Positions 32,454 to 43,343 of a stretch of DNA of 64,000 nt are shown in pieces (within the stretch, counting starts at the first letter, position 1; every line of letters starts with the position of its first letter). The position numbers were made by a program, and so were the translations under genes. The stretch is from Sphingomicrobium arenosum (GTDB taxonomy: Bacteria > Pseudomonadota > Alphaproteobacteria > Sphingomonadales > Sphingomonadaceae), in contig NZ_JANPVN010000001.1 in the NCBI RefSeq assembly GCF_026157085.1, forward strand, positions 1,798,001 to 1,862,000, in the 5' to 3' direction. The notes under the pieces are model-generated. The model saw only the letters and a program-made list of their open reading frames with translations. It was not told where the DNA came from and made no database searches.

Positions 32454-35030
32454 ATGGATCTCGAGAAACTGACCGAACGCGCGCGTGGCTTCCTGCAAGC
32501 CGCCCAGACCATCGCGGCACGTGAAAATCACCAGCGCATCACGCCTGCGCACCTTGTAAAGGCGCTGCTGGACGACGACCAGGGCATGGCCGCCGGGCTC
32601 ATCGCCAAGGCTGGCGGCGATGCCCGCGCCGCCCGCTCGAACGTGGACACGCTCGTCGCCAAGGAGCCCAGCGTCACCGGCGGCGGTGCGTCACAGGCGC
32701 CCGGGGTCGACGGCAATACGATGCGCCTGCTCGACAAGGCGCAGGAAGTCGCCGAGAAATCGGGCGACAGCTATGTCACCGTCGAGCGCATTCTGCTCGC
32801 GGCCACCCTCGGCTCGGACGATGTCGCCAGGGCGCTCAAGGACGCGGGCCTGTCGGCGCAGAGCCTTAACGGCGCGATCGAGAGCCTGCGCGGCGGCCGC
32901 ACCGCCGATACGCAGAACGCCGAAGACCGCTATGACGCGCTCAAGAAATATGCTGTCGACCTCACCGAAAAGGCCCGCGCAGGCAAGCTCGACCCGGTCA
33001 TCGGGCGCGACGAAGAAATTCGCCGCACCATCCAGGTCCTCGCCCGCCGCACCAAGAATAATCCCGTCCTCATCGGCGAACCCGGCGTCGGCAAGACCGC
33101 CATCGCCGAAGGCTTGGCCCTGCGCATCGCCAATGGCGACGTCCCCGACGGCCTCAAGGACCGCACGCTCGTGTCACTGGACATGGGCGCGCTGATCGCC
33201 GGCGCCAAATATCGCGGCGAGTTCGAAGAGCGCTTGAAGGGCGTCATCGACGAGGTGAAGGGCTCCGATGGACAGATCATCCTCTTCATCGACGAGATGC
33301 ACCAGCTCGTCGGCGCGGGGAAAACCGACGGCGCGATGGACGCGGGCAATCTGTTGAAGCCTGCCCTCAGCCGCGGCGAATTGCACGTCATCGGCGCCAC
33401 CACGCTCGATGAATATCGCACTTATGTCGAAAAGGACGCCGCGCTCGAACGCCGCTTCCAGCCCGTGATGATCGAGGAACCGACGGTGCCCGACACTATC
33501 TCGATCCTGCGCGGCCTCAAGGAGAAATATGAGCTCCACCACGGCGTGCGCATCACCGACGCCGCGCTGGTTGCCGCCGCCACGCTCTCGAACCGTTACA
33601 TCACGGACCGTTTCCTGCCCGACAAGGCGATCGACCTCATGGACGAGGCGGCAAGCCGCCTGCGCATGGAGGTAGAATCCAAGCCCGAGGAAATCGAGAA
33701 GCTCGACCGCCGCATCATCCAATTGAAGATCGAGCGCGAGGCCTTGAAGAAGGAAAGCGACGCGGGCTCGAAGGACCGGCTCGAACGGCTCGAGAAGGAG
33801 CTTGCAGATCTCGAGCAGGAGAGCGCCGAACTGACCCAGCGCTGGCAGGCCGAAAAGGACAAGATCGACGCCGAGGGCGACCTCAAGGCCGCGCTCGACC
33901 AGGCCCGAATCGAGCTCGAACAGGCCCAGCGCGGCGGCGATCTCGCCAAGGCGGGCGAGCTCCAATATGGCCGGATTCCCGAGTTGGAGAAGAAGCTTGA
34001 GGCCGCAAGCGCCGCCACCGAGGGTGCCATGCTGCGCGAGGAAGTGACCGACGAGGATATCGCCTCCGTCGTCAGCCGCTGGACCGGCGTTCCCGTCGAG
34101 AAAATGATGGAAGGCGAACGCGAGAAACTCCTCCAGATGGAAGAACTGCTCGGGCGTCGCGTCATCGGCCAGAAGGAAGCGGTCGATGCCGTCGCCAAGG
34201 CGGTGCGCCGCAGCCGCGCGGGGTTACAGGATCCGGGCCGTCCGCTCGGCAGCTTCCTCTTTCTCGGCCCGACCGGCGTGGGCAAGACCGAACTCACCAA
34301 GGCGCTTGCCGAATTCCTGTTTGACGACCCCACCGCCATGGTGCGCATCGACATGAGCGAGTTCATGGAAAAGCACAGCGTCGCCCGCCTCGTCGGCGCC
34401 CCTCCGGGCTATGTCGGTTACGAGGAAGGTGGCAAGCTGACCGAGGCCGTGCGCCGCCGTCCCTATCAGGTCGTCCTGTTCGACGAAGTGGAGAAGGCCC
34501 ATGCCGACGTCTTCAACATCCTGTTGCAGGTGCTCGACGACGGGCGCCTGACCGACGGCCAGGGTCGCACCGTCGACTTCACCAACACGATCATCATCCT
34601 CACCTCCAACCTCGGCAGCCAGTATCTGGCGAGCCAGGGCGAGGATACCGATCCCAAGGTGGTCGAGGACCAGGTGATGGAGGTCGTGCGCGGCCATTTC
34701 CGACCCGAATTCCTCAATCGCCTCGATGAGATCATCCTCTTCCACCGCCTCAGCCAGAGCCACATGGGCCCGATCGTCGATATCCAGCTGAAGCGCCTGC
34801 AGAAGCTCCTCGACGACAAGAAGATCAGCATCGAATTGTCCGAAGGCGCCCGCAACTGGCTTGGCCGCGTCGGTTACGATCCCGTCTATGGCGCCCGCCC
34901 GTTGAAGCGCGCGGTGCAGCGCTATCTTCAGGACCCGCTTGCCGACGAGATCCTCGCCGGGCGCGTACGCGACGGCATGACGGTCAAGGTCGAGGAAGGC
35001 GATGGGCAGCTCGAACTGAGCCCCGCCTAG
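32454..35030 (+). CDS. clpB: ATP-dependent chaperone ClpB
   Basis: 858 aa disaggregase. Order: N domain (residues 1-150), first AAA+ with Walker A GEPGVGKT (208-215) and [13 protein letters not shown], the long coiled-coil middle domain (about 400-525) that distinguishes ClpB from ClpA/ClpC, second AAA+ with GPTGVGKT (605-612) and [10 protein letters not shown], and the C-terminal small domain. Rescues aggregated proteins with DnaK. The start has CAGGGA upstream at a proper distance. A terminator lies in the gap to the convergent TonB receptor. Confidence 0.97.
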   Translation: MDLEKLTERARGFLQAAQTIAARENHQRITPAHLVKALLDDDQGMAAGLIAKAGGDARAARSNVDTLVAKEPSVTGGGASQAPGVDGNTMRLLDKAQEVAEKSGDSYVTVERILLAATLGSDDVARALKDAGLSAQSLNGAIESLRGGRTADTQNAEDRYDALKKYAVDLTEKARAGKLDPVIGRDEEIRRTIQVLARRTKNNPVLIGEPGVGKTAIAEGLALRIANGDVPDGLKDRTLVSLDMGALIAGAKYRGEFEERLKGVIDEVKGSDGQIILFIDEMHQLVGAGKTDGAMDAGNLLKPALSRGELHVIGATTLDEYRTYVEKDAALERRFQPVMIEEPTVPDTISILRGLKEKYELHHGVRITDAALVAAATLSNRYITDRFLPDKAIDLMDEAASRLRMEVESKPEEIEKLDRRIIQLKIEREALKKESDAGSKDRLERLEKELADLEQESAELTQRWQAEKDKIDAEGDLKAALDQARIELEQAQRGGDLAKAGELQYGRIPELEKKLEAASAATEGAMLREEVTDEDIASVVSRWTGVPVEKMMEGEREKLLQMEELLGRRVIGQKEAVDAVAKAVRRSRAGLQDPGRPLGSFLFLGPTGVGKTELTKALAEFLFDDPTAMVRIDMSEFMEKHSVARLVGAPPGYVGYEEGGKLTEAVRRRPYQVVLFDEVEKAHADVFNILLQVLDDGRLTDGQGRTVDFTNTIIILTSNLGSQYLASQGEDTDPKVVEDQVMEVVRGHFRPEFLNRLDEIILFHRLSQSHMGPIVDIQLKRLQKLLDDKKISIELSEGARNWLGRVGYDPVYGARPLKRAVQRYLQDPLADEILAGRVRDGMTVKVEEGDGQLELSPA

Positions 35031-35117
35031 GTCCCACGATCCACCAGCAGCAAGAGGGGACGGTGCCGCGCGGCGCCGCCCCCTTTCCTTTTGCCCGGTC
35101 GGGGCGGCGCAAAAAGA

Positions 35118-35143
35118 AAGGGCCGGAGTATCCTCCGGCCCTT
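35118..35143. terminator. bidirectional terminator between clpB and TonB receptor
   Basis: Perfect 11-bp stem AAGGGCCGGAG/CTCCGGCCCTT with loop TATC. On the minus strand it is followed by TCTTTTT (good terminator for the receptor gene); on the plus strand by CCCTTTT. Confidence 0.85.
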
Positions 35144-35166
35144 CCCTTTTGCCTTAGGCTGACGCC

Positions 35167-38100
35167 TTAGCCACGCTCGGGTTCAGGAGCGGGCGGGGGC
35201 GGCGGCGGGGGCGGAGGGGTTGCGGGGCAACCCGAGCTCGCCAGCGCCACATAGCCATTCGCGCAGGTGATCGTCGCCGGAGCGGTTTCGACCGGCACTT
35301 CGCGCACGACTTCGACTTCGCGAACGATCGGTTCCGGCATCGGGACCGCGCCGCCACCCAGGCCGAGGCGAACGCCGGCATAGTAGGTGCGACCGAAGAC
35401 GTCGTAGAGCGACGGATCGGTGTTGGCGTCGGGGCCGTTCGAACCCAGCAGCGGCGGATCGCGATCAAGCAGATTGCGAACGCCGGCCGTGAAGCCGATC
35501 CGGTCGGTCAGGTCGTAGGTGAAGGCCGTATCCCAGTAGAAGACGGTACCCGTGTCCTGAACGAACGCACCCGCATCGGTGTTGGTCGAGTTGCCGATCA
35601 GCTGGAACTGGTTGAACCAGCCAAGCGAACCGAAGTCGAGGTCGACCGACGTGGTGGTGGCCCATTTCGGCGAGATGAAGTCGCCGAGACCGGTGCAGTT
35701 TTCACCGAACTTGCCGTTACAATCGATGACGTCGGCACCTTCGAGCGGCGTGAACTCGTTCACGAAGGTGTAGTTGCCGATGTGACGCAGGGCCACGCCG
35801 ACACCGCCGAACGCGTCCTGATCGAAGGTGTAACCCAGCGACCAGTCGATGCCTTCGCGCTTCTCGTTCGCGACGTTGGCGGTCGGCGCTTCGATGCGCG
35901 CGACAACACCGTTGGTCGGGTCACGAGTGATGCGCTGACAGAACTGGTCGGCAGTGCTGAGCGCACGGGCGCACAGCGTGCCGATGTTGTTCGCGCTGAG
36001 CGACACGATCGCATCGTCGATGGTGATGTTGTAGTAATCGATCGTCGCGGTGAAGCCCGGAAGCGAGACCGGATCGAGCACGACACCGAGGGTGATCGTG
36101 TCGGCCTTTTCCTCGGTCAGGTCGGGGTTGCCGCCGAACACCGTGGTGGCCTGTTCCGAAAGGTCGCCTTCGAAGCCGTCGAGCTCGCTCTGCGGCACGC
36201 CCGAGGCGACGCAGAACGCTTCGATGGTCGGGGTACGACGATCGCTGTCGATACAGAAGTCGGTGAAGTCGTCCGCACCAGCCGAATCGCCGAGGAAAAG
36301 CTCGGAGATGTTGGGAGCGCGGATGGCGCGCTGATACAGGCCGCGGAAGCGGATCCCGTCAACGACTTCCCACTGCGCGCCAGCCTTCCAGGTGAAGACG
36401 CCGCCAACGGTCGAGTAGTCGGAGTAACGTGCCGCGCCTTCGAGCTCGAGGCCCGCCATGAGCGGAACGACGAGTTCGCCGAAGACTTCCGAAACGTTGT
36501 AGCCACCGACGGTGGGCTGTTCATCGTTACCCGGGCCAAGCTCGCCCGAACGAACAACCGCGTCGGGAGCGGTTTCGGCGCTCTCTTCACGATATTCCAC
36601 ACCGGCCGCGAAGCCGGCGCCACCCCAACCGAGGTCGAACAGCGACGAGTTCGACACGACGCCCGACAGGACGAGCTGGTCGACGCGGCGGTTCACCAGG
36701 CCGGTCGGCGAGATGAATTCGGCGCCTTCGGGGCTGATGCCACCGTCACCGAACAGACGGATCGGCACACAGCCGCCCGACTGGTCCTGACAGACCACGC
36801 TGCCGTCTTCGAGGACGTCGACGAGGAGCGCCTGCTGGATGCGAAGATCCGACGTGTAATAGAGCAGCTCTTCCGAACGCTCGTTACGGCCGTAGGACGC
36901 ATAGGCGTCATAGTACCAGCCGCTGTCGGCGATATCGCCGCGGAAGCCACCCACACCACGATAGGTGTTGCTGTCGAAGTAGGTCTCGCGCGGACCGACT
37001 TCGAGCATGCGACGACGGAACTGCGGGATGCTGGCGACGCCATCGCCGTCCGCATCGAAGTTTTCGCTCAGATAGGTCTGGAGCGCTTCGTTGTAGAGCG
37101 GGTTCGCGATGGTGGCGAGCAGCTGTGCGGGCGGCTCGGGGATGTCGTTGGCGTCAGGCGCAAGCTGCTGCGCGATCTGCTGGTTGGCGTAGAGCAACTC
37201 AGCGTAGAATTCGACGCTGTCCGAGATCTCGTAATTCGTGAAGCCGGCGAGAACGTAACGGTCCTGCGGCGTCTGAATATAGTTCGTCGGGTTGAAGTTG
37301 AACGCTTCGCCATCGCGATCGATCGGCGTGCCGTCGGGGGTGAACTTCGTGTTGCCGACCACGGTGCCGTCGGGCAGGGTCGATTCGACGAGGATCACGC
37401 CGCCCGGGATGCGCGAGCTACCCAGCGGGAAGAGGCTGTCGCCGACATCGAGCAGATAGTCGACCGAGAAGTCGCGGTCGCCCTGGAGAAGCGATTCGCG
37501 CTTGGCGTAGTTGCCGAACAGCACCGCGTTACCGCGACCGTCGGCGAAGTTGCCGCCGACCGTGACGTCGAAGCTGTAGGTCTCGCCGTCACCACGTTCG
37601 GTGATCTCGTAGTTGGCACCGAATTCGACGCCTTCGAAGTCATCCTTCATGATGAAGTTGACGACGCCGGCAACCGCGTCCGAACCGTAAACGGCCGAGG
37701 CACCGCCGGTGACGATGTCGATGCGCTCGATAAGCGCGGCCGGAATGTTGTTGAGATCGACCCAGTTCGAATTGTTCGAACCGACCATGCGGCGGCCGTT
37801 CATCAGGACGAGGGTACGCGAGGCACCAAGGTCGCGAAGGTCGATGGTGGCGATACCACCGTCGGTGCCGTTGTTGGTCGAACCGTTCGCGCCCGGCGCG
37901 GTCTGCGGCAGCTCGTTGAGGATGTTCTCGATGTTGACTTCGCCCGAGTTCTCGATGAGCTCGGCACCGACAACCGCCACCGGGCTCGAGGCCTGGAGGT
38001 CGGGGCGCGCAACGCGCGAACCGGTGATGACGATCGTCTGATTGTCATCGACAGCATTTTCGACGGCCTCTTCGACGGCTTCTTCCGACGACTGGACCGG

Positions 38101-38190
38101 CACGGTCTGCGCGAAAGCAGGCGCGGCGAACAGGGCGACGCCCGCGATCACCGTGCTGCTGAGCAGCGCGTTCTTCTGGATCTTCTTCAT
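35167..38190 (-). CDS. TonB-dependent receptor with proline-rich C-terminal tail
   Basis: 1007 aa from ATG 38190. A signal peptide ends at AAPAFAQ. The plug domain has QTIVITGSRVARPD, a TonB-box-like start, and IDIVTGGASAVYGSDAVAGVVNFIMK. The barrel runs to about residue 945 (RTYYAGVRLGLGG). Instead of ending with an aromatic residue, the protein continues for about 60 residues with VREVEVVREVPVE, two Cys in CANGYVALASSGC and nine prolines. Sphingomonad receptors of this class take up oligopeptides or saccharides; the ligand is unknown. Confidence 0.9.
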   Translation of the reverse strand: MKKIQKNALLSSTVIAGVALFAAPAFAQTVPVQSSEEAVEEAVENAVDDNQTIVITGSRVARPDLQASSPVAVVGAELIENSGEVNIENILNELPQTAPGANGSTNNGTDGGIATIDLRDLGASRTLVLMNGRRMVGSNNSNWVDLNNIPAALIERIDIVTGGASAVYGSDAVAGVVNFIMKDDFEGVEFGANYEITERGDGETYSFDVTVGGNFADGRGNAVLFGNYAKRESLLQGDRDFSVDYLLDVGDSLFPLGSSRIPGGVILVESTLPDGTVVGNTKFTPDGTPIDRDGEAFNFNPTNYIQTPQDRYVLAGFTNYEISDSVEFYAELLYANQQIAQQLAPDANDIPEPPAQLLATIANPLYNEALQTYLSENFDADGDGVASIPQFRRRMLEVGPRETYFDSNTYRGVGGFRGDIADSGWYYDAYASYGRNERSEELLYYTSDLRIQQALLVDVLEDGSVVCQDQSGGCVPIRLFGDGGISPEGAEFISPTGLVNRRVDQLVLSGVVSNSSLFDLGWGGAGFAAGVEYREESAETAPDAVVRSGELGPGNDEQPTVGGYNVSEVFGELVVPLMAGLELEGAARYSDYSTVGGVFTWKAGAQWEVVDGIRFRGLYQRAIRAPNISELFLGDSAGADDFTDFCIDSDRRTPTIEAFCVASGVPQSELDGFEGDLSEQATTVFGGNPDLTEEKADTITLGVVLDPVSLPGFTATIDYYNITIDDAIVSLSANNIGTLCARALSTADQFCQRITRDPTNGVVARIEAPTANVANEKREGIDWSLGYTFDQDAFGGVGVALRHIGNYTFVNEFTPLEGADVIDCNGKFGENCTGLGDFISPKWATTTSVDLDFGSLGWFNQFQLIGNSTNTDAGAFVQDTGTVFYWDTAFTYDLTDRIGFTAGVRNLLDRDPPLLGSNGPDANTDPSLYDVFGRTYYAGVRLGLGGGAVPMPEPIVREVEVVREVPVETAPATITCANGYVALASSGCPATPPPPPPPPPAPEPERG

Positions 38191-38206
38191 GTTTTCCCCT
38201 CTCGTC

Positions 38207-38223
38207 GCCGGCCCCGGGCCGGC
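38207..38223 (-). promoter_or_regulatory. GC-rich palindrome in the receptor leader
   Basis: GCCGGCCC/GGGCCGGC around one base, 16 bp upstream of the start codon, with GAGAGGGGAAAAC as ribosome binding site between. It could form a hairpin that limits translation. The rest of the 200-bp gap up to 38390 shows no gene. Confidence 0.4.
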
Positions 38224-38390
38224 GCAAAAAGTCTTAGATGTAACGACGTTCATCGCCGCCATCCGAGGCAGGGTTAAGGGGAAGTCATGTATGGAAGCAA
38301 CACACTCTGGCCGGTTTGAGACCAATTCGTTACGGGGTGTGTCCTAACCGACACAGGCGGAAAACTGCCGAAATCAGTTGTAAACGTTGG

Positions 38391-38609
38391 TTAACCGCCG
38401 ATGGCACCGCCGCGGGCGCGGCATTCGGCCTCGAGGCTGGCGTGAGCATCCACATAGGCCTCCTGCCGCGCCACCGACCAATATTTGAGCTCGGTGAGCG
38501 GAATTCGAGTGCCCGTCACCGCGCACAGCACATGGTCGCCGTGGCTGATCAGGCGAAAGGTCGCATCGTCATATTGGATCCGCGCCTCGCGTCCGCCGCC
38601 CAGCAACAT
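38391..38609 (-). CDS. DUF2093 domain protein
   Basis: 72 aa. The sequence ARIQYDDATFRLISHGDHV followed by LCAVTGTRIPLTELKYWSV is the DUF2093 signature. Members are small, alphaproteobacterial and usually downstream of xseA, as here (TGATG overlap at 38607-38611). Function unknown. Confidence 0.85.
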   Translation of the reverse strand: MLLGGGREARIQYDDATFRLISHGDHVLCAVTGTRIPLTELKYWSVARQEAYVDAHASLEAECRARGGAIGG

Positions 38610-40177
38610 CAGGTCTCTCCGTCTTGGTCGGGATGGTCGAACAGGCCGCCCTGCTTGCCGTCATCCCGTGTCTTGGCGCCGCGATAGGCAATCCGCGCCG
38701 ATTTCGCAACGGGACGAGCAGCCTTGTCACGCGCGTCGGCGCCATCGCCCGGCACCACGCCCAGCGCCGCGTCCTTGAACTTGAGCGTCAGCCGCGGCTC
38801 GGCGCGCGCGGCCGCTGCGCTCGTCACCACCTGCCCGTCGGCGCCGAACACCATCGCATAGCCCTTGTCGAGCAACCGCTCTGGGTGAACCAGCCGGGCC
38901 ATGTCCCACAGGCGGTCGAGCCGCACCTGTTCATCGGCCAAGGCGCGGCGCACCGGCTCGGGCCGCAGTCGCGCGAACACGGAGGCGCTGAGCTCTTCTG
39001 CGCGGCGTACCCGCTGGCGCAGTGCGGGCAGCGCCCGCCCGCTCGCCATCTCGAGCCGCTCGGCGCCCCGGGCCCGGCCCTGGCGCAACCCCTGCACCAA
39101 TCGCTGAGAAGCATTGTCGAGCCGGGTCGCCCCATCCCTCGCCTGCCGTTCGAGCAGCGCCGGCTGGTGCCGCGCCGCCACCGTGCCGAGCCGCGTCTCC
39201 GCCGCCTGCGCGCGCAGGCGGAGCCCCGAGCGCAGGCCCCGCACCGCCTCGCCCAGCCGCTGCGCCGGGCGTTCGACCAGTCGTGCGGGCTTGGGCAATC
39301 GCTCGCCCATCTCGTCCAGACGGTCACCGCGCTCGCGCACCGTCCGCGCCATCCGCTCGCGCGCGCGGCGATCCAATTCGCCAAGCCAGCCCTGCAGGTC
39401 GGCCAGCACCGGCACCGCCATCTCGGCCGCCGCCGTCGGGGTCGGCGCGCGCTTGTCGGCGGCATGGTCGATCAGCGTCACGTCGGTCTCGTGCCCGACC
39501 GCGCTGATCAGCGGGATCGAACAGTCGGCGGCGGCGCGCACCACCGCTTCCTCGTTGAAGGCCCACAGATCCTCGATCGACCCGCCCCCGCGCGCGACGA
39601 TGAGGAGGTCGGGTCGCGGCACCGGCCCGCTGCCGTCCAGCGCATCGAATCCCCGGATCGCGGCGGCGACCTGTCCGGCCGCGCTCTCGCCCTGCACCTG
39701 TACCGGCCAGACGATGACATGCGTCGGACAGCGATCCTCGAGCCGGTGCAGGATGTCGCGGATTACCGCGCCGGTCGGGCTCGTCACCACCCCGATGACG
39801 CGCGGCAGATAAGGCAGCGACTTCTTGCGCTCGCGATCAAACAGCCCCTCGCCCGCCAGCTGTTTCTTGCGTTTTTCGAGAAGCGCCATCAGCGCGCCCT
39901 CGCCCGCCAATTCCATCGACCCCACGACGATCTGATATTTGGACCGCCCCGGATAGGTCGTCACTTTGCCCGAGGCGACGACCTCGGCGCCATCCTCGGG
40001 GGCGAAGGCGAGCCGCCCCGCCTGCCCCTTCCACAGGACGGCATCGATGCAGGCGTCCTCGTCCTTCAGGGTAAAATAGCAGTGCCCCGAGGCAGCGCGC
40101 TTCCAGCCGGAGATCTCGCCGCGCACCCTGACATGGCCGAACCGGTCCTCGACCGTGCGCTTCAATGCACGCGACAA
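38609..40177 (-). CDS. xseA: exodeoxyribonuclease VII large subunit
   Basis: 522 aa if started at TTG 40177. The N-terminal OB fold ([20 protein letters not shown]) and the catalytic region ([64 protein letters not shown] split over conserved motifs) are complete, then the coiled-coil C-terminal domain. Degrades single-stranded DNA with XseB. Family members usually have about 15 residues more at the N terminus; the reading frame is open upstream ([12 protein letters not shown]) but has no normal start codon there, so the start is uncertain. Confidence 0.9.
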   Translation of the reverse strand: MSRALKRTVEDRFGHVRVRGEISGWKRAASGHCYFTLKDEDACIDAVLWKGQAGRLAFAPEDGAEVVASGKVTTYPGRSKYQIVVGSMELAGEGALMALLEKRKKQLAGEGLFDRERKKSLPYLPRVIGVVTSPTGAVIRDILHRLEDRCPTHVIVWPVQVQGESAAGQVAAAIRGFDALDGSGPVPRPDLLIVARGGGSIEDLWAFNEEAVVRAAADCSIPLISAVGHETDVTLIDHAADKRAPTPTAAAEMAVPVLADLQGWLGELDRRARERMARTVRERGDRLDEMGERLPKPARLVERPAQRLGEAVRGLRSGLRLRAQAAETRLGTVAARHQPALLERQARDGATRLDNASQRLVQGLRQGRARGAERLEMASGRALPALRQRVRRAEELSASVFARLRPEPVRRALADEQVRLDRLWDMARLVHPERLLDKGYAMVFGADGQVVTSAAAARAEPRLTLKFKDAALGVVPGDGADARDKAARPVAKSARIAYRGAKTRDDGKQGGLFDHPDQDGET

Positions 40178-40256
40178 TTCGCCGACGCCCTGTGCTGGCG
40201 AATTGTCGCCGGGGCTTTCGGACGCTAACAGGCCGGAAACGGGTGGCTTGGAGGCG

Positions 40257-41531
40257 ATGATGAAGATCCTGCTCTTGGGTTCGGGTGGACGCGAAGATGC
40301 GCTGGCGTGGCGACTTTCGCAATGCGGCTCTTGCGAGGAACTGCACGTCGCGCCGGGTAATCCCGGCATGGCGCGCTGGGCCGACGAGGTCCATGCGCTC
40401 GACCTTTCTGACCTCGCCGCCACCGTCCAGCTCGCCAAGGGCATCGACGCCGACCTCGTCGTCGTCGGCCCCGAAGCCCCGCTCGTGGCCGGGCTCGCCG
40501 ATCTCCTGACCGAAGCCGGCATTCCCTGCTTCGGTCCCGGCAAGGGCGCCGCCATGCTCGAGGGCTCGAAAAGCTTCACCAAGCGCATCTGCGACGATGC
40601 TGGCATCCCCACCGCGTCCTATTGCGAGACCGCCAGCGTGGAGGCCGCCATGGCCGCGCTCGACCGCTTCGGCATCCCCGTCGTGATCAAGGCCGACGGC
40701 CTCGCGGCGGGCAAGGGCGTCACCGTCGCCATGACCCGCGAAGAGGCCGAGGAAGCGGTGCGCGAGGCGGGCGATGCCCCGCTCGTGATCGAGGAATTCC
40801 TCGACGGCGAGGAAGCCAGCCTGTTCGCCTTGTGCGACGGCAGCTCGGTGCAGTTCCTCGCCTCGGCACAGGATCACAAGCGCGTCGGCGAGGGCGACAC
40901 CGGCCCCAACACCGGCGGCATGGGCGCCTACAGCCCCGCCCCCGTCCTCACCGACGCGCTCGCCGAGCAGGCGATGCGCGAGATCGTCGCGCCAACGGCG
41001 CAGTGGCTCGAGCAGCAGGGCATGGCCTATCGCGGAGTCCTCTATGCCGGACTCATGCTCACCGCCGAGGGTCCCAAGCTCATCGAATATAATGTCCGCT
41101 TCGGCGATCCCGAATGCCAGGCGATCATGCCGCGCATCGCGGGCGATCTCGCCGCGGCGTTGCTCGCTGTCGCCAAGGGCGATCTCGGCAGCGCGGAAGC
41201 GATCGAGCTCGAGGATGCCCATGTCATGACGATCGTGGTCGCCTCCAAGGGCTATCCCGCCAGCGCCACCAAGGGTGGCGCGATCCACGGAATCGAGGCG
41301 GCCGAAGAGGAGGGCGCGATCGTCTTCCAGGCCGGCACCTCGCGCAATGACGACGGTCAGCTCGTCGCCAATGGCGGCCGCGTCCTCAACGTCACCGCGG
41401 CGGGTGAAAGTCTCGCCGATGCGCGCGACGCGGCCTATGCCGCGCTCGGCCGCATCGAGTTTGCCGACGGCTTTTCGCGCCGAGACATCGGCTGGCGCGA
41501 ACTTGGGCGGGACAGAACCGACCGGACTTGA
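40257..41531 (+). CDS. purD: phosphoribosylamine--glycine ligase
   Basis: 424 aa from the double ATG at 40257, with GGAGG just upstream. Family motifs: [15 protein letters not shown] at the start, [15 protein letters not shown], the ATP-grasp region [32 protein letters not shown] and [11 protein letters not shown]. Catalyses ATP-dependent joining of glycine to phosphoribosylamine in purine synthesis. Divergent from xseA with about 80 bp between the starts. Confidence 0.97.
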   Translation: MMKILLLGSGGREDALAWRLSQCGSCEELHVAPGNPGMARWADEVHALDLSDLAATVQLAKGIDADLVVVGPEAPLVAGLADLLTEAGIPCFGPGKGAAMLEGSKSFTKRICDDAGIPTASYCETASVEAAMAALDRFGIPVVIKADGLAAGKGVTVAMTREEAEEAVREAGDAPLVIEEFLDGEEASLFALCDGSSVQFLASAQDHKRVGEGDTGPNTGGMGAYSPAPVLTDALAEQAMREIVAPTAQWLEQQGMAYRGVLYAGLMLTAEGPKLIEYNVRFGDPECQAIMPRIAGDLAAALLAVAKGDLGSAEAIELEDAHVMTIVVASKGYPASATKGGAIHGIEAAEEEGAIVFQAGTSRNDDGQLVANGGRVLNVTAAGESLADARDAAYAALGRIEFADGFSRRDIGWRELGRDRTDRT

Positions 41532-41545
41532 CGACAGCGCTTGTT

Positions 41546-41570
41546 ACTGATGTAACACTATCACATCAGT
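41546..41570 (+). promoter_or_regulatory. hairpin and GTTAC/GTAAC pair before the VWA gene
   Basis: ACTGATGT (41546-41553) pairs with ACATCAGT (41563-41570) around a 9-base loop, followed at once by the ribosome binding site AGAGGAG. GTTAC-N4-GTAAC (41543-41556) overlaps its left arm. The hairpin could affect translation of the operon. Confidence 0.45.
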
Positions 41571-41585
41571 AGAGGAGTTGCCGCC

Positions 41586-43343
41586 ATGTCCGCTCGAACT
41601 CTCGCCCTTACCGTCGGCCTCTCGCTGGCGCTGAGCCCTTCATATGCCGTGCCGCCGCTCGCCATGGCGACAACCGCACAGGCGCAGGGCAAGCCTCAGG
41701 AGGCGAGCAGGCATCCCGACGTGGTGTGCGACCTCCACGAAACGCGGCGGCGGGAAGCGATGCGATCGCGACAAGGCCCCGTGTACGAATCGGCCTCGCC
41801 GGTGATGGTCATGCCCACTGCACCGACATCGCCCCCGCCGCCTCCGCCGCCCCCACCGCCCACCGCGAAAAGTTCGGCCGACGCGATCGCCATCTCCGGG
41901 TCGCGCGTCATCGCGCCCGCCCCTACCGACACCGAACGCTATGACGGCGAGGAAGTCTCGGGCGTCCAGCGCGTCGCCGACACCCCCGTCTCGACCTTCT
42001 CGGTCGACGTCGACACGGCGAGCTATTCCAACGCGCGGCGCTTCCTCAAAGACGGCGACCTGCCCCCCAGCGCCTCGGTCCGCACCGAGGAATTCCTCAA
42101 TTATTTTCGCTACGATTATCCCGCCCCGACGGACCGCGCCCAGCCCTTCTCGGTCGCGATGGACGCCGCGCGAACCCCGTGGAACGCGAACAGCCGCCTG
42201 TTGCGTATCGGTATCCGCGGCTACGACCTGCCGCGCGAGGAGCGCCCCGTCGCCAACCTCACCTTCCTCGTCGACGTCTCGGGGTCGATGTCACGCGGCG
42301 ACAAGATCGACCTCGTCCGCTATTCGCTGAAACAGGTCGCCGAGAATCTGCGCCCCGACGACCGCGTCTCGATCGTCGTCTATGCGGGCCGCACGGGGCT
42401 CGTCCTAAAGCCGACCGCCGACAAGGCCGCCGTCGCCGCCGCGCTCGACTGCATGCGCGCGGGCGGCTCGACCGCGGGGGCGGCGGGGCTCGAACTGGCC
42501 TATCGGACAGCGCGCTCCAGCTTCGTCGAGGGCGGCATCAACCGCGTCATCCTCGCCACCGACGGCGACTTCAATGTCGGCATCACCGACAAGGATCGGT
42601 TGAAGGACTTCATCGAACAACAGCGCGACAGCGGCATCACGCTCACTGTGCTCGGCTACGGTCGCGGCAACCTCAATGACGCGATGATGGAAACGCTGAC
42701 CAACTACGGCAACGGCAACTATGGCTATGTCGACAGCGAGCTGGAGGCCGACAAGCTCTTGCGACAGGAACTCTCCTCCACCCTCTTCACCATTGCCAGC
42801 GACGTGAAGATCCAGGTCGAGTTCAACCCCGCCCATGTCGCCGAATATCGCCTCATCGGCTATGAGAACCGCGCCCTTCGCGAGGAGGATTTCGACAATG
42901 ACACGGTCGATGCGGGCGACATCGGCGCGGGTCACCAGGTCACCGCGCTCTACGAGCTCGTCCTCGCCGGCGATCAAGGCTGGATGCCCGAGCGCCGCTA
43001 TGCCACCGCCCCGACCACCAGCGGCGATCCCGGCCAGGAAGCCGCCTTCGTCAAGCTGCGCTACAAGCTGCCGGGCGAGGCGCGCTCTTCGCTCATCGAA
43101 CGCCCCATCACAGTGCGCACGCTCGAACGCGCCCGCACGCCCGAGGGCGACTTCGCCTTCCAGGCCGCCGTCGCCGCCTTCGCCCAGAAATTGCGCGGCG
43201 ACACGCTGCTCGGCAGCTACGACCATGGCGACATCGAAGCGCTGGCGGGCGACCAGCGCGGGGCCAGCGCGTGGCGCCGCGAATTCGTCGAGCTGGTGGG
43301 GCTTGCGAAAGCGCATGGAGGCGTGACAGAAGGCACGCGATGA
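41586..43343 (+). CDS. exported von Willebrand factor A domain protein (YfbK-like)
   Basis: 585 aa with a signal peptide ending near TTAQAQG, then a linker with ten prolines. A YfbK-type N-terminal region (TFSVDVDTASYSNARRFL, RTEEFLNYFRYDY) precedes the VWA domain with an intact MIDAS, DVSGS at 230-234, and TDGDFNVG. The C-terminal DUF3520-like part follows. VWA proteins of this class probably bind partners in the periplasm. Overlaps the next gene by four bases. Confidence 0.88.
   Translation: MSARTLALTVGLSLALSPSYAVPPLAMATTAQAQGKPQEASRHPDVVCDLHETRRREAMRSRQGPVYESASPVMVMPTAPTSPPPPPPPPPPTAKSSADAIAISGSRVIAPAPTDTERYDGEEVSGVQRVADTPVSTFSVDVDTASYSNARRFLKDGDLPPSASVRTEEFLNYFRYDYPAPTDRAQPFSVAMDAARTPWNANSRLLRIGIRGYDLPREERPVANLTFLVDVSGSMSRGDKIDLVRYSLKQVAENLRPDDRVSIVVYAGRTGLVLKPTADKAAVAAALDCMRAGGSTAGAAGLELAYRTARSSFVEGGINRVILATDGDFNVGITDKDRLKDFIEQQRDSGITLTVLGYGRGNLNDAMMETLTNYGNGNYGYVDSELEADKLLRQELSSTLFTIASDVKIQVEFNPAHVAEYRLIGYENRALREEDFDNDTVDAGDIGAGHQVTALYELVLAGDQGWMPERRYATAPTTSGDPGQEAAFVKLRYKLPGEARSSLIERPITVRTLERARTPEGDFAFQAAVAAFAQKLRGDTLLGSYDHGDIEALAGDQRGASAWRREFVELVGLAKAHGGVTEGTR

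Noticed and set aside
35782..38277. 831-codon open frame on the plus strand opposite the TonB receptor
   Set aside because: Antisense shadow of an unmistakable receptor gene; no recognisable domain, low hydrophobic content and Arg/Asp/Val-rich composition.
38624..40228. 534-codon open frame opposite xseA
   Set aside because: Shadow frame with Arg/His/Pro-rich sequence; xseA motifs on the other strand are complete.
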